Positions 1-6,853 of a DNA stretch of 6,901 nt are shown piece by piece (within the stretch, counting starts at the first letter, position 1; every line of letters starts with the position of its first letter). The position numbers and the translations under genes are program-made. The notes under the pieces were generated by a model, which did no database searches, was not told the origin of the DNA, and worked only from the letters and a program-made list of their open reading frames with translations. The DNA comes from Sulfurospirillum sp964441765 (lineage in GTDB: Bacteria; Campylobacterota; Campylobacteria; Campylobacterales; Sulfurospirillaceae): positions 1 through 6,901 of the forward strand of contig CAYTVI010000087.1 of NCBI GenBank assembly GCA_964441765.1. The letters are read 5' to 3'.

Positions 1-10
1 GATGTTATCC

Positions 11-65
11 TTTAAGCAAAATAATACGGATTATAACACATGAAAACATGAAGTGATTGCTTAAA
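11..65. repeat. 9-bp inverted repeat in the leader (long spacer)
   Basis: TTTAAGCAA at 11-19 is matched exactly in reverse complement by TTGCTTAAA at 57-65, with 37 bases between. The right arm overlaps the start of the next inverted repeat (61-93). The arms are AT-rich and no T-run follows directly, so this does not look like a classic terminator. It could be a pair of half-sites for a regulator or chance in AT-rich DNA. The first codons of the window run into a TAA at 13-15, so the stretch may also lie just after an upstream gene, but four codons cannot show that. Confidence 0.35.
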
Positions 66-108
66 AAAGTAACAAACAACCATACTTTTTTAACCATATA
101 TTTTTTTT
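61..108. terminator. AT-only-rich hairpin, possible terminator of an upstream gene or operator
   Basis: TTAAAAAAGTA at 61-71 and TACTTTTTTAA at 83-93 form a perfect 11-bp inverted repeat around an 11-base loop (72-82). Eight T residues follow at 101-108, seven bases after the stem. The stem has a single G-C pair, so it is thermodynamically weak for an intrinsic terminator. The same symmetry could be an operator just upstream of the promoter candidates for the barrel gene. The inverted repeat is seen directly; both roles are inference. Confidence 0.35.
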
Positions 109-150
109 ATAACTATCTTAAGCTTTACTTTAATAACTTAGATTTACAAT
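101..150 (+). promoter_or_regulatory. Candidate sigma70 promoter region for the three-gene unit
   Basis: Two -10-like hexamers lie upstream of the barrel gene: TATAAC at 108-113, directly after an eight-T run, and TACAAT at 145-150. Neither has a convincing TTGACA -35 box. That is common in Campylobacterota, where T-rich periodic DNA upstream of the -10 replaces the -35 element. The first would give a leader of roughly 60 bases, the second roughly 20. The sequence alone does not decide between them. Confidence 0.35.
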
Positions 151-164
151 TTAGTATCAACATA

Positions 165-170
165 TAAGGA
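165..170 (+). promoter_or_regulatory. Ribosome binding site of the barrel gene
   Basis: TAAGGA sits seven bases before the ATG at 178. An earlier ATG at 173-175 reads only one more codon before TGA, so the ribosome site supports 178 as the start. Confidence 0.75.
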
Positions 171-177
171 CAATGCG

Positions 178-1755
178 ATGATTTCTCATAAAAACAGTTG
201 TCTCTTGAGCTTAATTTCCTTATTTTCAATATCTGCAATCCACCTAAATGCCTCCAACACTTTTCGCGTAGAAAATGATTTTTACATCCAACACAACGAG
301 ATATCAGGGCCTAGTGCTTCAAGCTCTATGCTCACAAATGGTCTAACGTATTACAATCTTATCTCTGTCTATACCAAAGGTCAATTTGAAGGGTTTGATT
401 ATAACATCAATGCAGGCTTAAAACTGACCGATGATGAGCGAAAAGATATTAAAAAGCTCTCCTTGTTTACACTTGCAGGGCAAATCAAAGGGCATAATCA
501 ATTGTTGGACTTAGGTGATTTTTTTAGATCCTATTCCAAATATTCACTCAACACCTCTTTAAAAGGAGCTGGGTACACATATTCCTTAGAAAATGGTGAT
601 ACCTTAGATGTGACGTATGGTTTTGCAGCACCTCGATGGGAAAGCTTTTGGGACAATGAAGTTGAGTCCACTGATAGAGAAGTATATGGTATTCGGTACA
701 ATAAGAAAGTAAGTGATGATTTGAGTATTGGTCTTGATGCAGTTAAAACACACGATAGCAATGCGGTTGTCTCTAACATCCCTTTGTACGACACCTCTTT
801 AATTACTCTTAATTCAACCTATCGCCCCATTCCTGGATTGAAACTTTATGGAGAATATTCTCATTCGCAACATGAAACCGATGATGGTACCACTACCGAG
901 AAAGAAAAAGGTAATGCCATTTTTTTGCAAGCTATTGGCAATAAAAATCCAAGTCGCGTTCAATTAGAATTTGAGCGCATTGATCCTGACTTTAAAACCG
1001 TAACCGGTTCGGCTACACCCGATAGAGAAAAAGCCAAAGCCACATGGCGCTATAAAATTACACCAAAAACAACGATGAATACAGGCTTTTTATGGTTTAG
1101 AGACAATTTAGAAGGTGATAAAACAACAACGACACACACCTATCGCCCTAACGTTGGTTTTACTTTTAAAGATGTTTTCGATAGGCAGTATGCCGTAGTG
1201 GACATCAACTACAAGCTCAATATGATTGATGGAACCAACAAAACATCGGACGATATGTTTGATTTAAATTACCGTGACCGCTTTGGTATTGTTCACTCCG
1301 ATATCGGTCTTTCGTATACGTTATACGACACCGACAATAACCAGCGTTCCCAAAAAGAGTTTCGTTTCAATTCTACCTTTAACACTAGACACACTCTCGA
1401 TGACCTTGTTCTCAAACCTTCCATTATGTTAGGAACGTGGGATATGAACGATGAACTAGACATCAATGGGAACAACAAATACTACCAAGCCGCCGTTGGC
1501 TTAGGCTTTGACATCCCGAGTCAAAAAATCTCAACCAATATTCGTGTCGGTAAAAACAAATCCACACGAGACGTAGGCGATGATTTGGATAAGATGTTTG
1601 GCTATTTTGATGCGTATTGGAATCTTGGGAAAATGGATCCCTTTAGCCGTGTGATGCTTTATGCAAAAGCGTATATTAATGACCTTCAGTATTCAACTGT
1701 TTCAAATGATTACCAAGAACAAAGTATCACTCTTGGCTTTAAGCTATCATTTTAA
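178..1755 (+). CDS. Outer-membrane beta-barrel (porin-like) protein, 525 aa
   Basis: Predicted integral outer-membrane barrel. Residues 1-25 form a Sec signal peptide: basic H4-K5, a hydrophobic core over about 9-22, and likely cleavage after LNA (25). The mature protein is a succession of alternating polar/hydrophobic strands separated by turns and Asp/Asn/Thr-rich loops. By eye there are roughly 24-26 strands, and the chain ends in the aromatic ...LGFKLSF, the C-terminal Phe signal typical of barrels inserted by BamA. Two motifs stand out: GDFFRSYSKYSL followed by NTSLKGAGYTY (113-134), and ERIDPDF with a downstream DREK (266-285). They recall conserved turns in large bacterial barrels (GD-x-x-x-S-x-x-x-L-x-x-x-x-x-KGA and x-R-x-x-P-x-F types), but I cannot name the family. 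No plug domain or TonB box is visible, so a TonB-dependent receptor is unlikely. The gene is first in the unit and its stop overlaps the ribosome site of the next gene. Barrel call firm, substrate or partner unknown. Confidence 0.9.
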   Translation: MISHKNSCLLSLISLFSISAIHLNASNTFRVENDFYIQHNEISGPSASSSMLTNGLTYYNLISVYTKGQFEGFDYNINAGLKLTDDERKDIKKLSLFTLAGQIKGHNQLLDLGDFFRSYSKYSLNTSLKGAGYTYSLENGDTLDVTYGFAAPRWESFWDNEVESTDREVYGIRYNKKVSDDLSIGLDAVKTHDSNAVVSNIPLYDTSLITLNSTYRPIPGLKLYGEYSHSQHETDDGTTTEKEKGNAIFLQAIGNKNPSRVQLEFERIDPDFKTVTGSATPDREKAKATWRYKITPKTTMNTGFLWFRDNLEGDKTTTTHTYRPNVGFTFKDVFDRQYAVVDINYKLNMIDGTNKTSDDMFDLNYRDRFGIVHSDIGLSYTLYDTDNNQRSQKEFRFNSTFNTRHTLDDLVLKPSIMLGTWDMNDELDINGNNKYYQAAVGLGFDIPSQKISTNIRVGKNKSTRDVGDDLDKMFGYFDAYWNLGKMDPFSRVMLYAKAYINDLQYSTVSNDYQEQSITLGFKLSF

Positions 1756-1758
1756 GGA
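1754..1758 (+). promoter_or_regulatory. Ribosome binding site overlapping the stop codon of the barrel gene
   Basis: AAGGA at 1754-1758 includes the last two bases of the TAA stop (1753-1755) of the barrel gene and lies six bases before the ATG at 1765. This arrangement favours translational coupling, so the barrel and the Ig/NTF2-like protein are probably made together. Confidence 0.75.
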
Positions 1759-1764
1759 TGCCCG

Positions 1765-3054
1765 ATGAAAACAAAACTACTTGCGCTCATGACATGTTTA
1801 TTTTTAGTGATTACACCTTCCTTATATGCCAAATGGTGGATTTTTGGAGGAGGCGAAGAAGAAGTTGGCTTTGATTACCTCCATATCAATGCACTCTCTT
1901 TTGATGACGTTAATAAAGAAGCGGTACTTTTAAAAGAGAGTTTGGATAAAGGCTATTTACATGTAAGAGGAAAAGCACGAACCGGGAAAAATCCTGTAGG
2001 TGCGATTACCGTCTCTTTGGATGGAGCAAGAACATGGCAAAAAGCCAAATTTGAAAAAGATGGTGGCTTTGACTTTTCCTTTCAGCCAGATCTTTCACAA
2101 ACGTATGATATCTATGTCAAAGTGATTGACACTGCAGGCAAAGCCAATGAACTTGAAGATGCGCATGTAAAAGTAAGTTTTAGTGATGTGGACTTTTATG
2201 CCCTCATTGGTGAAACACTTAATAAACTCAAAACGTACTACGAACAAGAAGACGATATCAACTTTATGCGTTATGTTAGCAGGGATTTTGAAGGAGATGA
2301 TATGACTTTGGAGCGGGCACTGCGTAAAGACTTTTCGGCGCTAGAAAATATCCGTTTAGATTTTACTTTGAACAATGTTGCGATGACAGGAAACAAATAT
2401 TATGCTTCTATTTCCTTTAACCGAACTGTGATGACGTCTAGCACAGGAACTACCTACAGCGATAGAGGTGTGACTGAATTTACATTTGCAGTAGGAGAAA
2501 AAGGGGCTATGCTTCTTTCGATGAAAAACCCTCTCATCTTTGGACTCACCTATGCGGCCGATATTGCAAGTGGTACAACCGCTAGTGCACAAAACAATGA
2601 CTTTTTCTTAAGTGTCAGCGACTCTGGAGCGGTTATTAAAAAAAGTTTAGCTGCCATCACAAATGATATGAACAGTAATGATTATATAACTTCAGGAACT
2701 TTTTTTCTAGAAGCCAGTTGCATGCCTCCTTGTAATAACGCCGATGGTTTTAATTTTTCCAATGATGAAAAAACCACCCTTATTACATCAAGCGAAGTCT
2801 ATAAAGAGAGTAATTTGCTATGGGGAAACGCGGGCGCACAAGTACAAAATTTAGGCGCTATCGGTATAACTGGTATTACGGTTCCAGATATGGGATATGG
2901 AGGTAATACTAACATTGATACGATTAATGACGTCATTGCCGTAAAATTAGCTAATAATACTTATGCTGTTTTGCGAATCACTAATATTGCAGCGGGTCGA
3001 GTCTATTTTGATTACAAATACAATCCAAGCAATGGTGTGAGAACATTTCCTTAA
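1765..3054 (+). CDS. Exported multidomain protein: Ig-like, NTF2-like and beta-rich C-terminal domains, 429 aa
   Basis: Function not recognised. Residues 1-22 are a Sec signal peptide (K2/K4, hydrophobic 5-17, cleavage after LYA). C11 lies inside the core with a poor lipobox (LMTC), so a lipoprotein is unlikely. The mature end begins KWWIFGGGEEE, then a short motif GFDYLHINALSFD (35-47). Residues about 58-138 resemble a bacterial Ig-like sandwich: HVRGKA, VSLDGARTWQKA, a Phe-rich strand, and IYVKVIDTAGKANE. Residues about 143-262 look like an NTF2-like fold: two helices (ALIGETLNKLKTYYEQ, INFMRYVSRDFEGDD), a TLERALRKDFSAL helix, then strands ending in MLLSMKNPLIFG. After a low-complexity Ser/Thr/Asn linker, residues about 310-429 are beta-rich with a CMPPC pair (C319, C323), a DGFNFS turn, and strands through DVIAVKLANNTYAVLRI and VYFDYKY. 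The protein is probably periplasmic or surface-exposed and a partner of the barrel. Domain calls are by eye; the Ig-like one is the strongest. Confidence 0.88.
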   Translation: MKTKLLALMTCLFLVITPSLYAKWWIFGGGEEEVGFDYLHINALSFDDVNKEAVLLKESLDKGYLHVRGKARTGKNPVGAITVSLDGARTWQKAKFEKDGGFDFSFQPDLSQTYDIYVKVIDTAGKANELEDAHVKVSFSDVDFYALIGETLNKLKTYYEQEDDINFMRYVSRDFEGDDMTLERALRKDFSALENIRLDFTLNNVAMTGNKYYASISFNRTVMTSSTGTTYSDRGVTEFTFAVGEKGAMLLSMKNPLIFGLTYAADIASGTTASAQNNDFFLSVSDSGAVIKKSLAAITNDMNSNDYITSGTFFLEASCMPPCNNADGFNFSNDEKTTLITSSEVYKESNLLWGNAGAQVQNLGAIGITGITVPDMGYGGNTNIDTINDVIAVKLANNTYAVLRITNIAAGRVYFDYKYNPSNGVRTFP

Positions 3055-3066
3055 ATCACTTTTTAT

Positions 3067-3090
3067 ATGTACGCTTTTAAAGGCTTACAT
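3067..3090 (+). other. Weak possible hairpin in the gap before the large helical gene
   Basis: ATGTA (3067-3071) can pair with TACAT (3086-3090), and after one mismatch GC (3073-3074) can pair with GC (3083-3084). This leaves a small AT-rich loop. No T-run follows, so it is not an intrinsic terminator. It might modulate readthrough, mRNA processing or stability between genes 2 and 3, or be chance. Confidence 0.2.
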
Positions 3091-3105
3091 GTAAACGTTA
3101 TCGAT

Positions 3106-3109
3106 GAGG
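3106..3109 (+). promoter_or_regulatory. Ribosome binding site of the large helical gene
   Basis: GAGG lies seven bases before the ATG at 3117. It supports this start, which opens directly into a signal peptide. Weaker than the AAGGA sites of the two genes upstream. Confidence 0.6.
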
Positions 3110-3116
3110 TACATTT

Positions 3117-6100
3117 ATGAAAAAAAATCTCTATACTTTTCCGATGATTATAGCATGTGTCCTTATCACCCCTCTGACAGCAGGCTCTCTTTTGACAAAA
3201 TCCGAAGAGTTTTCAAAAGTAGCCACCTATGGAATGAATATAGCAACCTATACAGCTGAAAAAAAAGATGCTCAAGAAGCAGCCTTAAAATTAGCTACAT
3301 TTGATGTGTTATGGGATGTGATGGGTAAAGGAGAAGCCTTTTTTCTCAACGGCGATCCTGATGCTTTTCCTAAATTTAAAGACGATGTACTTAAAATCAA
3401 ACTTGTACTCGATAAAGTGGCAGAAGTCTCTACCAAACTAGGTGCTGGGGAATACGATGAAGCGCTGATGTCATCGGTTGATGGCGTTGTTGGTATTGTC
3501 AATCATCCCGTCGTCAATATGCTCTGGGAAGCGGTCAAACTCACCTACGAATCACACAAACTCTTTAAAAGCACTAAAGCGGCATTGCAAATTGAAACGC
3601 TTTATGGTGTTGTCAACCATGACCGAAGAATCATAGGCTCAAGCTCAGGCAATGCACCTGCAACCATTCCCGTCGACAGCGATACTGTGACTTACTTTTT
3701 TAACAAATACCTCATCACCGATGCATCCACAAGAGAGCTTGTCAAAGCCTATGTTCAAACCAAATTGGGTGAGAGTTTTCCTGAGATATCTCTCTCCTTA
3801 TGGGAGCGCATGAGTGGCTCAGCTCAGGCTATCCAAGAAGAGCATGAACTACGGCAATTACAAGAGTTTGAGAATGTATCACGACGTTGGATTAAAGAGT
3901 TGCTTCAAGATTTAAACAAGCAAGTTGAAAAAGAGTGGGCGCAAACACGTCTAAGACAAGAAAGTGAAAAATTTAGAACCTTTAATGAAAAATTTGGAAA
4001 AGCCTTTAATAATCTAGATGAGGTGATTGCCTATTACACAAAACTCAAAACCTTAGAAAAGCAAAAAGCACTTTTCCCTGTAAAATTAGCCGAACTGCAA
4101 AAGATGAAAGCATCGGCACAAGCGAATGCTCAAAGTACCGATTTTGCACTCAAACAACACGCACGGGATGCTTTGTTCAAGATAGCAGAAGAGAGCAATC
4201 TTTTTGCCATTAACGCAATGGTCGTTAGTGAGTATACACTGGAAAAAGAGTTTGCAGCACTCAACACTCAAGCACTCGAATGGGTAAAAAAATTGGATAA
4301 AGAGATGGAAGCGAATAAGGCAACCTTTATCGAAACAATCCATCAAGCCAACAAAGAAGCTTCTCCAACTCAACAACAGTATGAAACCTCTCTTTTAGCA
4401 CGCTTTAAACCTGCTTTAGATGTAGCAAACGAAAAAGCTTCTGAATACAAAGAACCTGCTTTTGATGAACTACAGCGCTTTCTCGCTGCGAATAATTTAG
4501 AAAGTGTTTTAGCCTTAAATAAAGCGTGGACAATCCTTCATGAGACACTTTTTAAAACCATGGATACACTTTTTTATGAAGCCCTCAGTAGTGCGGAAAC
4601 TTCAAAACCTTCCGTCAATGACACCCCTCATTTGCAGTGGCTAAAAAGTCAAAACAAAGAGATTACGCAAAATGATATTGCTATAGCACAACAAGCGTTG
4701 GATATTGCATGGAAAGAGGCAAAAGAGAAAACCCTCAAAGCATATAAAATCCTTGAAGCCATTTCTTTGCAACGTTATAACAATGATAAGCTACGCATCA
4801 ACGAAATAATTAACCATGTCACAGCAGAGATGAGACGCGTGAGCAGTGCTATTTACCAACAAAGAGAGGCTCTTGGGAGTTTTTTACAAAAACTCTCAGG
4901 AACCTATGGTAAAGGATACAACACGCTTCATGATTTTAATCCTGAAAATGTTATTGCCGATTGGAGGCCTCAGATTGCACATGCAGCAAAAGGTGCAAAT
5001 GACTATCTCAAAGAACATGCGTATACAACCATTGGAAAAATCAATGATGATGGCGTTTCATTGCATACGATTGAGCATATGATTGCCTCACGCAAAGAGC
5101 TTATCGCCGCTCCTCTTCAAGCACATCAGGCAATTATCCGTTCTCTTGACACGCTTGAGAGTGATCTTTATGCCATCGAAACACTCAAAGCTGAATGGAA
5201 GAATTTTGCTAAATTAGACGATCAAACACTTTCCCTTTTCAATGATTTAGCCGCAAAAACGGCAGATGAAGCCAAGCAAAAAGCAACGTTAATGTCTCTT
5301 TACAGTGTACAAGAAAGTAACGCTATTGCACAGCTTTATGGCAATGTTAATGGCTACAAAGAGACGATACGAAAAGTCGATCAAATGCTCTCCAATATTA
5401 ATCCTTCTACCATTCGCGCAGAAGCACAAAGCTATCTCAAAAGTGTGGAAAGCGAACTTAACAATCGACAAAGAGATGCTGAATATTTAGATGCATTGCA
5501 AAAGGAGTGGAGGCAGTGGTATGCACAAATGGTTGCACAAGAGATTTTCACCTTGGATAAAGAATCGGGAAAAATGATACTTAATGCTGGGATGAAACGC
5601 GCTAAAGAGGGGGATTACGCAATCGTTTCAAGCCCTTATCTGCATTATGCCACAGAAAAAGAGTTGCAAAAAAATGATACGCTTGAAACAATCAAAAGCA
5701 ACCTTTCAAAACTTAAAGTATACGCCTTTATTCAAAACAGTATGCCCAATACAAAAATCTTACTCAATAACCTTTTGACGCTCAAAGCATTTAAACCAGC
5801 ACCTGAAGATAATTTTCTTGTGAATGACACGGTGATTTGGAAAAGTACACTGGAGAAGTGTGAAAAGCTGATTGGAGAGATAGATATCAAAAAAGAGGAT
5901 ACTTACCTTGTAAAACTCAAAGAGCTCTCTACGTTACTTCCTTTTACCATTAGCTTTCCAGCTCTTGAAGAAGGCAAAAAAAGCAGCAATGAAGCAAGTT
6001 ATTATGCAAAATATGGGAAATTTAACGATACCTTTACCACCTACTCGTTTGAAGGCTTTCCTCTTGGAAAAAAATTTATAGCGCTTAGACTTCGTATTCA

Positions 6101-6794
6101 AGAGTTGATGGCACTAAAAGGTAAACTCATTGAACAAAAACGCTTGGAAGAGTCCGTTGTCGAATCACCCATGCTTCGCGAGGTAAAAGCCCTTCATACT
6201 AAGGTTGAAAATCTTGCAGTAAGTGAGACACAAGCGTATATCGATACCTATAACACCTTGAATACAGAGTACCAAAAACATGCAACAACACTTAAAGAAT
6301 CCAAAACGAAAGGTTCTTCTCTGCCAGATCAAGCGTTGATTGCAAATCTTTTATACACCATTCAAGAACGCCTCGCCGCTCATGAAGGACAAATTCAATC
6401 TTTTTCACAAATGGGCAACCAAACACGTATTCAAGAACTTTACCAACGTTTTGCACGGGAGTATTCAGGCAAAAATCTCTCATCTTTAATGAGTTTACTC
6501 TCCGATGAGTGGATGAGTAGCAGTGATGGTACCACACTGATGGACTTAGAAGAAACACTTGGTAACAGTTTTTCTATCTTTAATGAAGTAAAATGCACCA
6601 TAGACTCTCTTTTTATTGCGCCATCAACAGATCATACTTATCGAGTAGACTATGTCATTACGATTCAAGGTGAAAATTATGAAAATGATATCAAACATAT
6701 TGAAAAATCTTCTGTATCAGAGGAAGTAACGATTAAAGAAGGAAAGGTCAAAATCTCTAAAACCTTAAATGGAAGATTTTGGACTATACGATAA
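3117..6794 (+). CDS. Very large exported alpha-helical/coiled-coil protein with a C-terminal NTF2-like domain, 1225 aa
   Basis: Function and family not recognised. Residues 1-22 form a signal peptide (KK at 2-3, hydrophobic 8-20, likely cleavage after LTA). IIAC at 11-14 resembles a lipobox, but the hydrophobic stretch continues past it, so signal peptidase I is preferred. No other membrane segment is visible. Residues about 24-165 are a compact helical region (for example GEYDEALMSSVDGVVGIVNHP). A Ser/Gly/Pro linker follows near 174-188. From about 200 to 1100 the chain is almost all amphipathic helix rich in Lys, Glu, Ala, Leu and Gln, with probable coiled coils around 235-420, 535-600 and 660-800 and a less helical break around 945-990. 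The last ~125 residues (about 1102-1225) change character: two helices, D-G-T-T-L-x-D-L-E-E-T-L, then strands ending in NGRFW, resembling the NTF2-like part of the preceding gene. The mature protein has only two Cys (915, 1160). It is probably a periplasmic or surface scaffold working with the upstream proteins; a hairpin after its stop probably ends the unit. Confidence 0.9.
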   Translation: MKKNLYTFPMIIACVLITPLTAGSLLTKSEEFSKVATYGMNIATYTAEKKDAQEAALKLATFDVLWDVMGKGEAFFLNGDPDAFPKFKDDVLKIKLVLDKVAEVSTKLGAGEYDEALMSSVDGVVGIVNHPVVNMLWEAVKLTYESHKLFKSTKAALQIETLYGVVNHDRRIIGSSSGNAPATIPVDSDTVTYFFNKYLITDASTRELVKAYVQTKLGESFPEISLSLWERMSGSAQAIQEEHELRQLQEFENVSRRWIKELLQDLNKQVEKEWAQTRLRQESEKFRTFNEKFGKAFNNLDEVIAYYTKLKTLEKQKALFPVKLAELQKMKASAQANAQSTDFALKQHARDALFKIAEESNLFAINAMVVSEYTLEKEFAALNTQALEWVKKLDKEMEANKATFIETIHQANKEASPTQQQYETSLLARFKPALDVANEKASEYKEPAFDELQRFLAANNLESVLALNKAWTILHETLFKTMDTLFYEALSSAETSKPSVNDTPHLQWLKSQNKEITQNDIAIAQQALDIAWKEAKEKTLKAYKILEAISLQRYNNDKLRINEIINHVTAEMRRVSSAIYQQREALGSFLQKLSGTYGKGYNTLHDFNPENVIADWRPQIAHAAKGANDYLKEHAYTTIGKINDDGVSLHTIEHMIASRKELIAAPLQAHQAIIRSLDTLESDLYAIETLKAEWKNFAKLDDQTLSLFNDLAAKTADEAKQKATLMSLYSVQESNAIAQLYGNVNGYKETIRKVDQMLSNINPSTIRAEAQSYLKSVESELNNRQRDAEYLDALQKEWRQWYAQMVAQEIFTLDKESGKMILNAGMKRAKEGDYAIVSSPYLHYATEKELQKNDTLETIKSNLSKLKVYAFIQNSMPNTKILLNNLLTLKAFKPAPEDNFLVNDTVIWKSTLEKCEKLIGEIDIKKEDTYLVKLKELSTLLPFTISFPALEEGKKSSNEASYYAKYGKFNDTFTTYSFEGFPLGKKFIALRLRIQELMALKGKLIEQKRLEESVVESPMLREVKALHTKVENLAVSETQAYIDTYNTLNTEYQKHATTLKESKTKGSSLPDQALIANLLYTIQERLAAHEGQIQSFSQMGNQTRIQELYQRFAREYSGKNLSSLMSLLSDEWMSSSDGTTLMDLEETLGNSFSIFNEVKCTIDSLFIAPSTDHTYRVDYVITIQGENYENDIKHIEKSSVSEEVTIKEGKVKISKTLNGRFWTIR

Positions 6795-6803
6795 CATTCA
6801 AAG

Positions 6804-6853
6804 AACTGAAGTAGAGGGATTTGTACAATCCCTCTAAAGTTTTATCATTTTTT
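6804..6853 (+). terminator. Intrinsic terminator after the large gene, possibly bidirectional
   Basis: TAGAGGGATT (6812-6821) and AATCCCTCTA (6827-6836) form a perfect 10-bp stem with a five-base loop TGTAC. AACT (6804-6807) and AGTT (6838-6841) can extend it across an internal loop. TTTT (6840-6843) and a further T run (6848-6853) follow on the + strand. The hairpin starts 17 bases after the stop codon of the large gene and lies just past the end of a convergent gene, so it may serve both. The tail is interrupted, so strength is uncertain. Confidence 0.75.

Noticed and set aside
1..15. End of an upstream gene reading DVIL then TAA
   Set aside because: Only four codons are visible, so the open frame has no evidential weight.
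178..1755. TonB-dependent receptor
   Set aside because: The protein has no visible plug domain or TonB box and is shorter than usual for that family.
1765..1830. Lipoprotein signal (LMTC) in the second gene
   Set aside because: Thr before Cys is a poor lipobox residue and the Cys sits in the middle of the hydrophobic core; LYA at 20-22 is a better cleavage site.
2356..2592. Open frame on the - strand with several cysteines (78 codons)
   Set aside because: It lies wholly inside the second gene, has no ribosome site and no family-like pattern; the Cys content comes from antisense of Ala/Thr codons.
3117..3185. Lipoprotein signal (IIAC) in the third gene
   Set aside because: C14 comes after too short a hydrophobic stretch and the core continues through VLITPL to a better signal peptidase I site after LTA.
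4086..4376. 96-codon open frame on the - strand rich in Cys and Phe
   Set aside because: It is antisense to a Lys/Glu/Ala-rich helical stretch, which naturally reads as Phe, Leu and Cys; no start context supports it.
4846..5082. 78-codon + strand open frame inside the large gene
   Set aside because: It is in another frame of a clearly continuous long gene and its product looks random; no frameshift is needed to explain the main frame.
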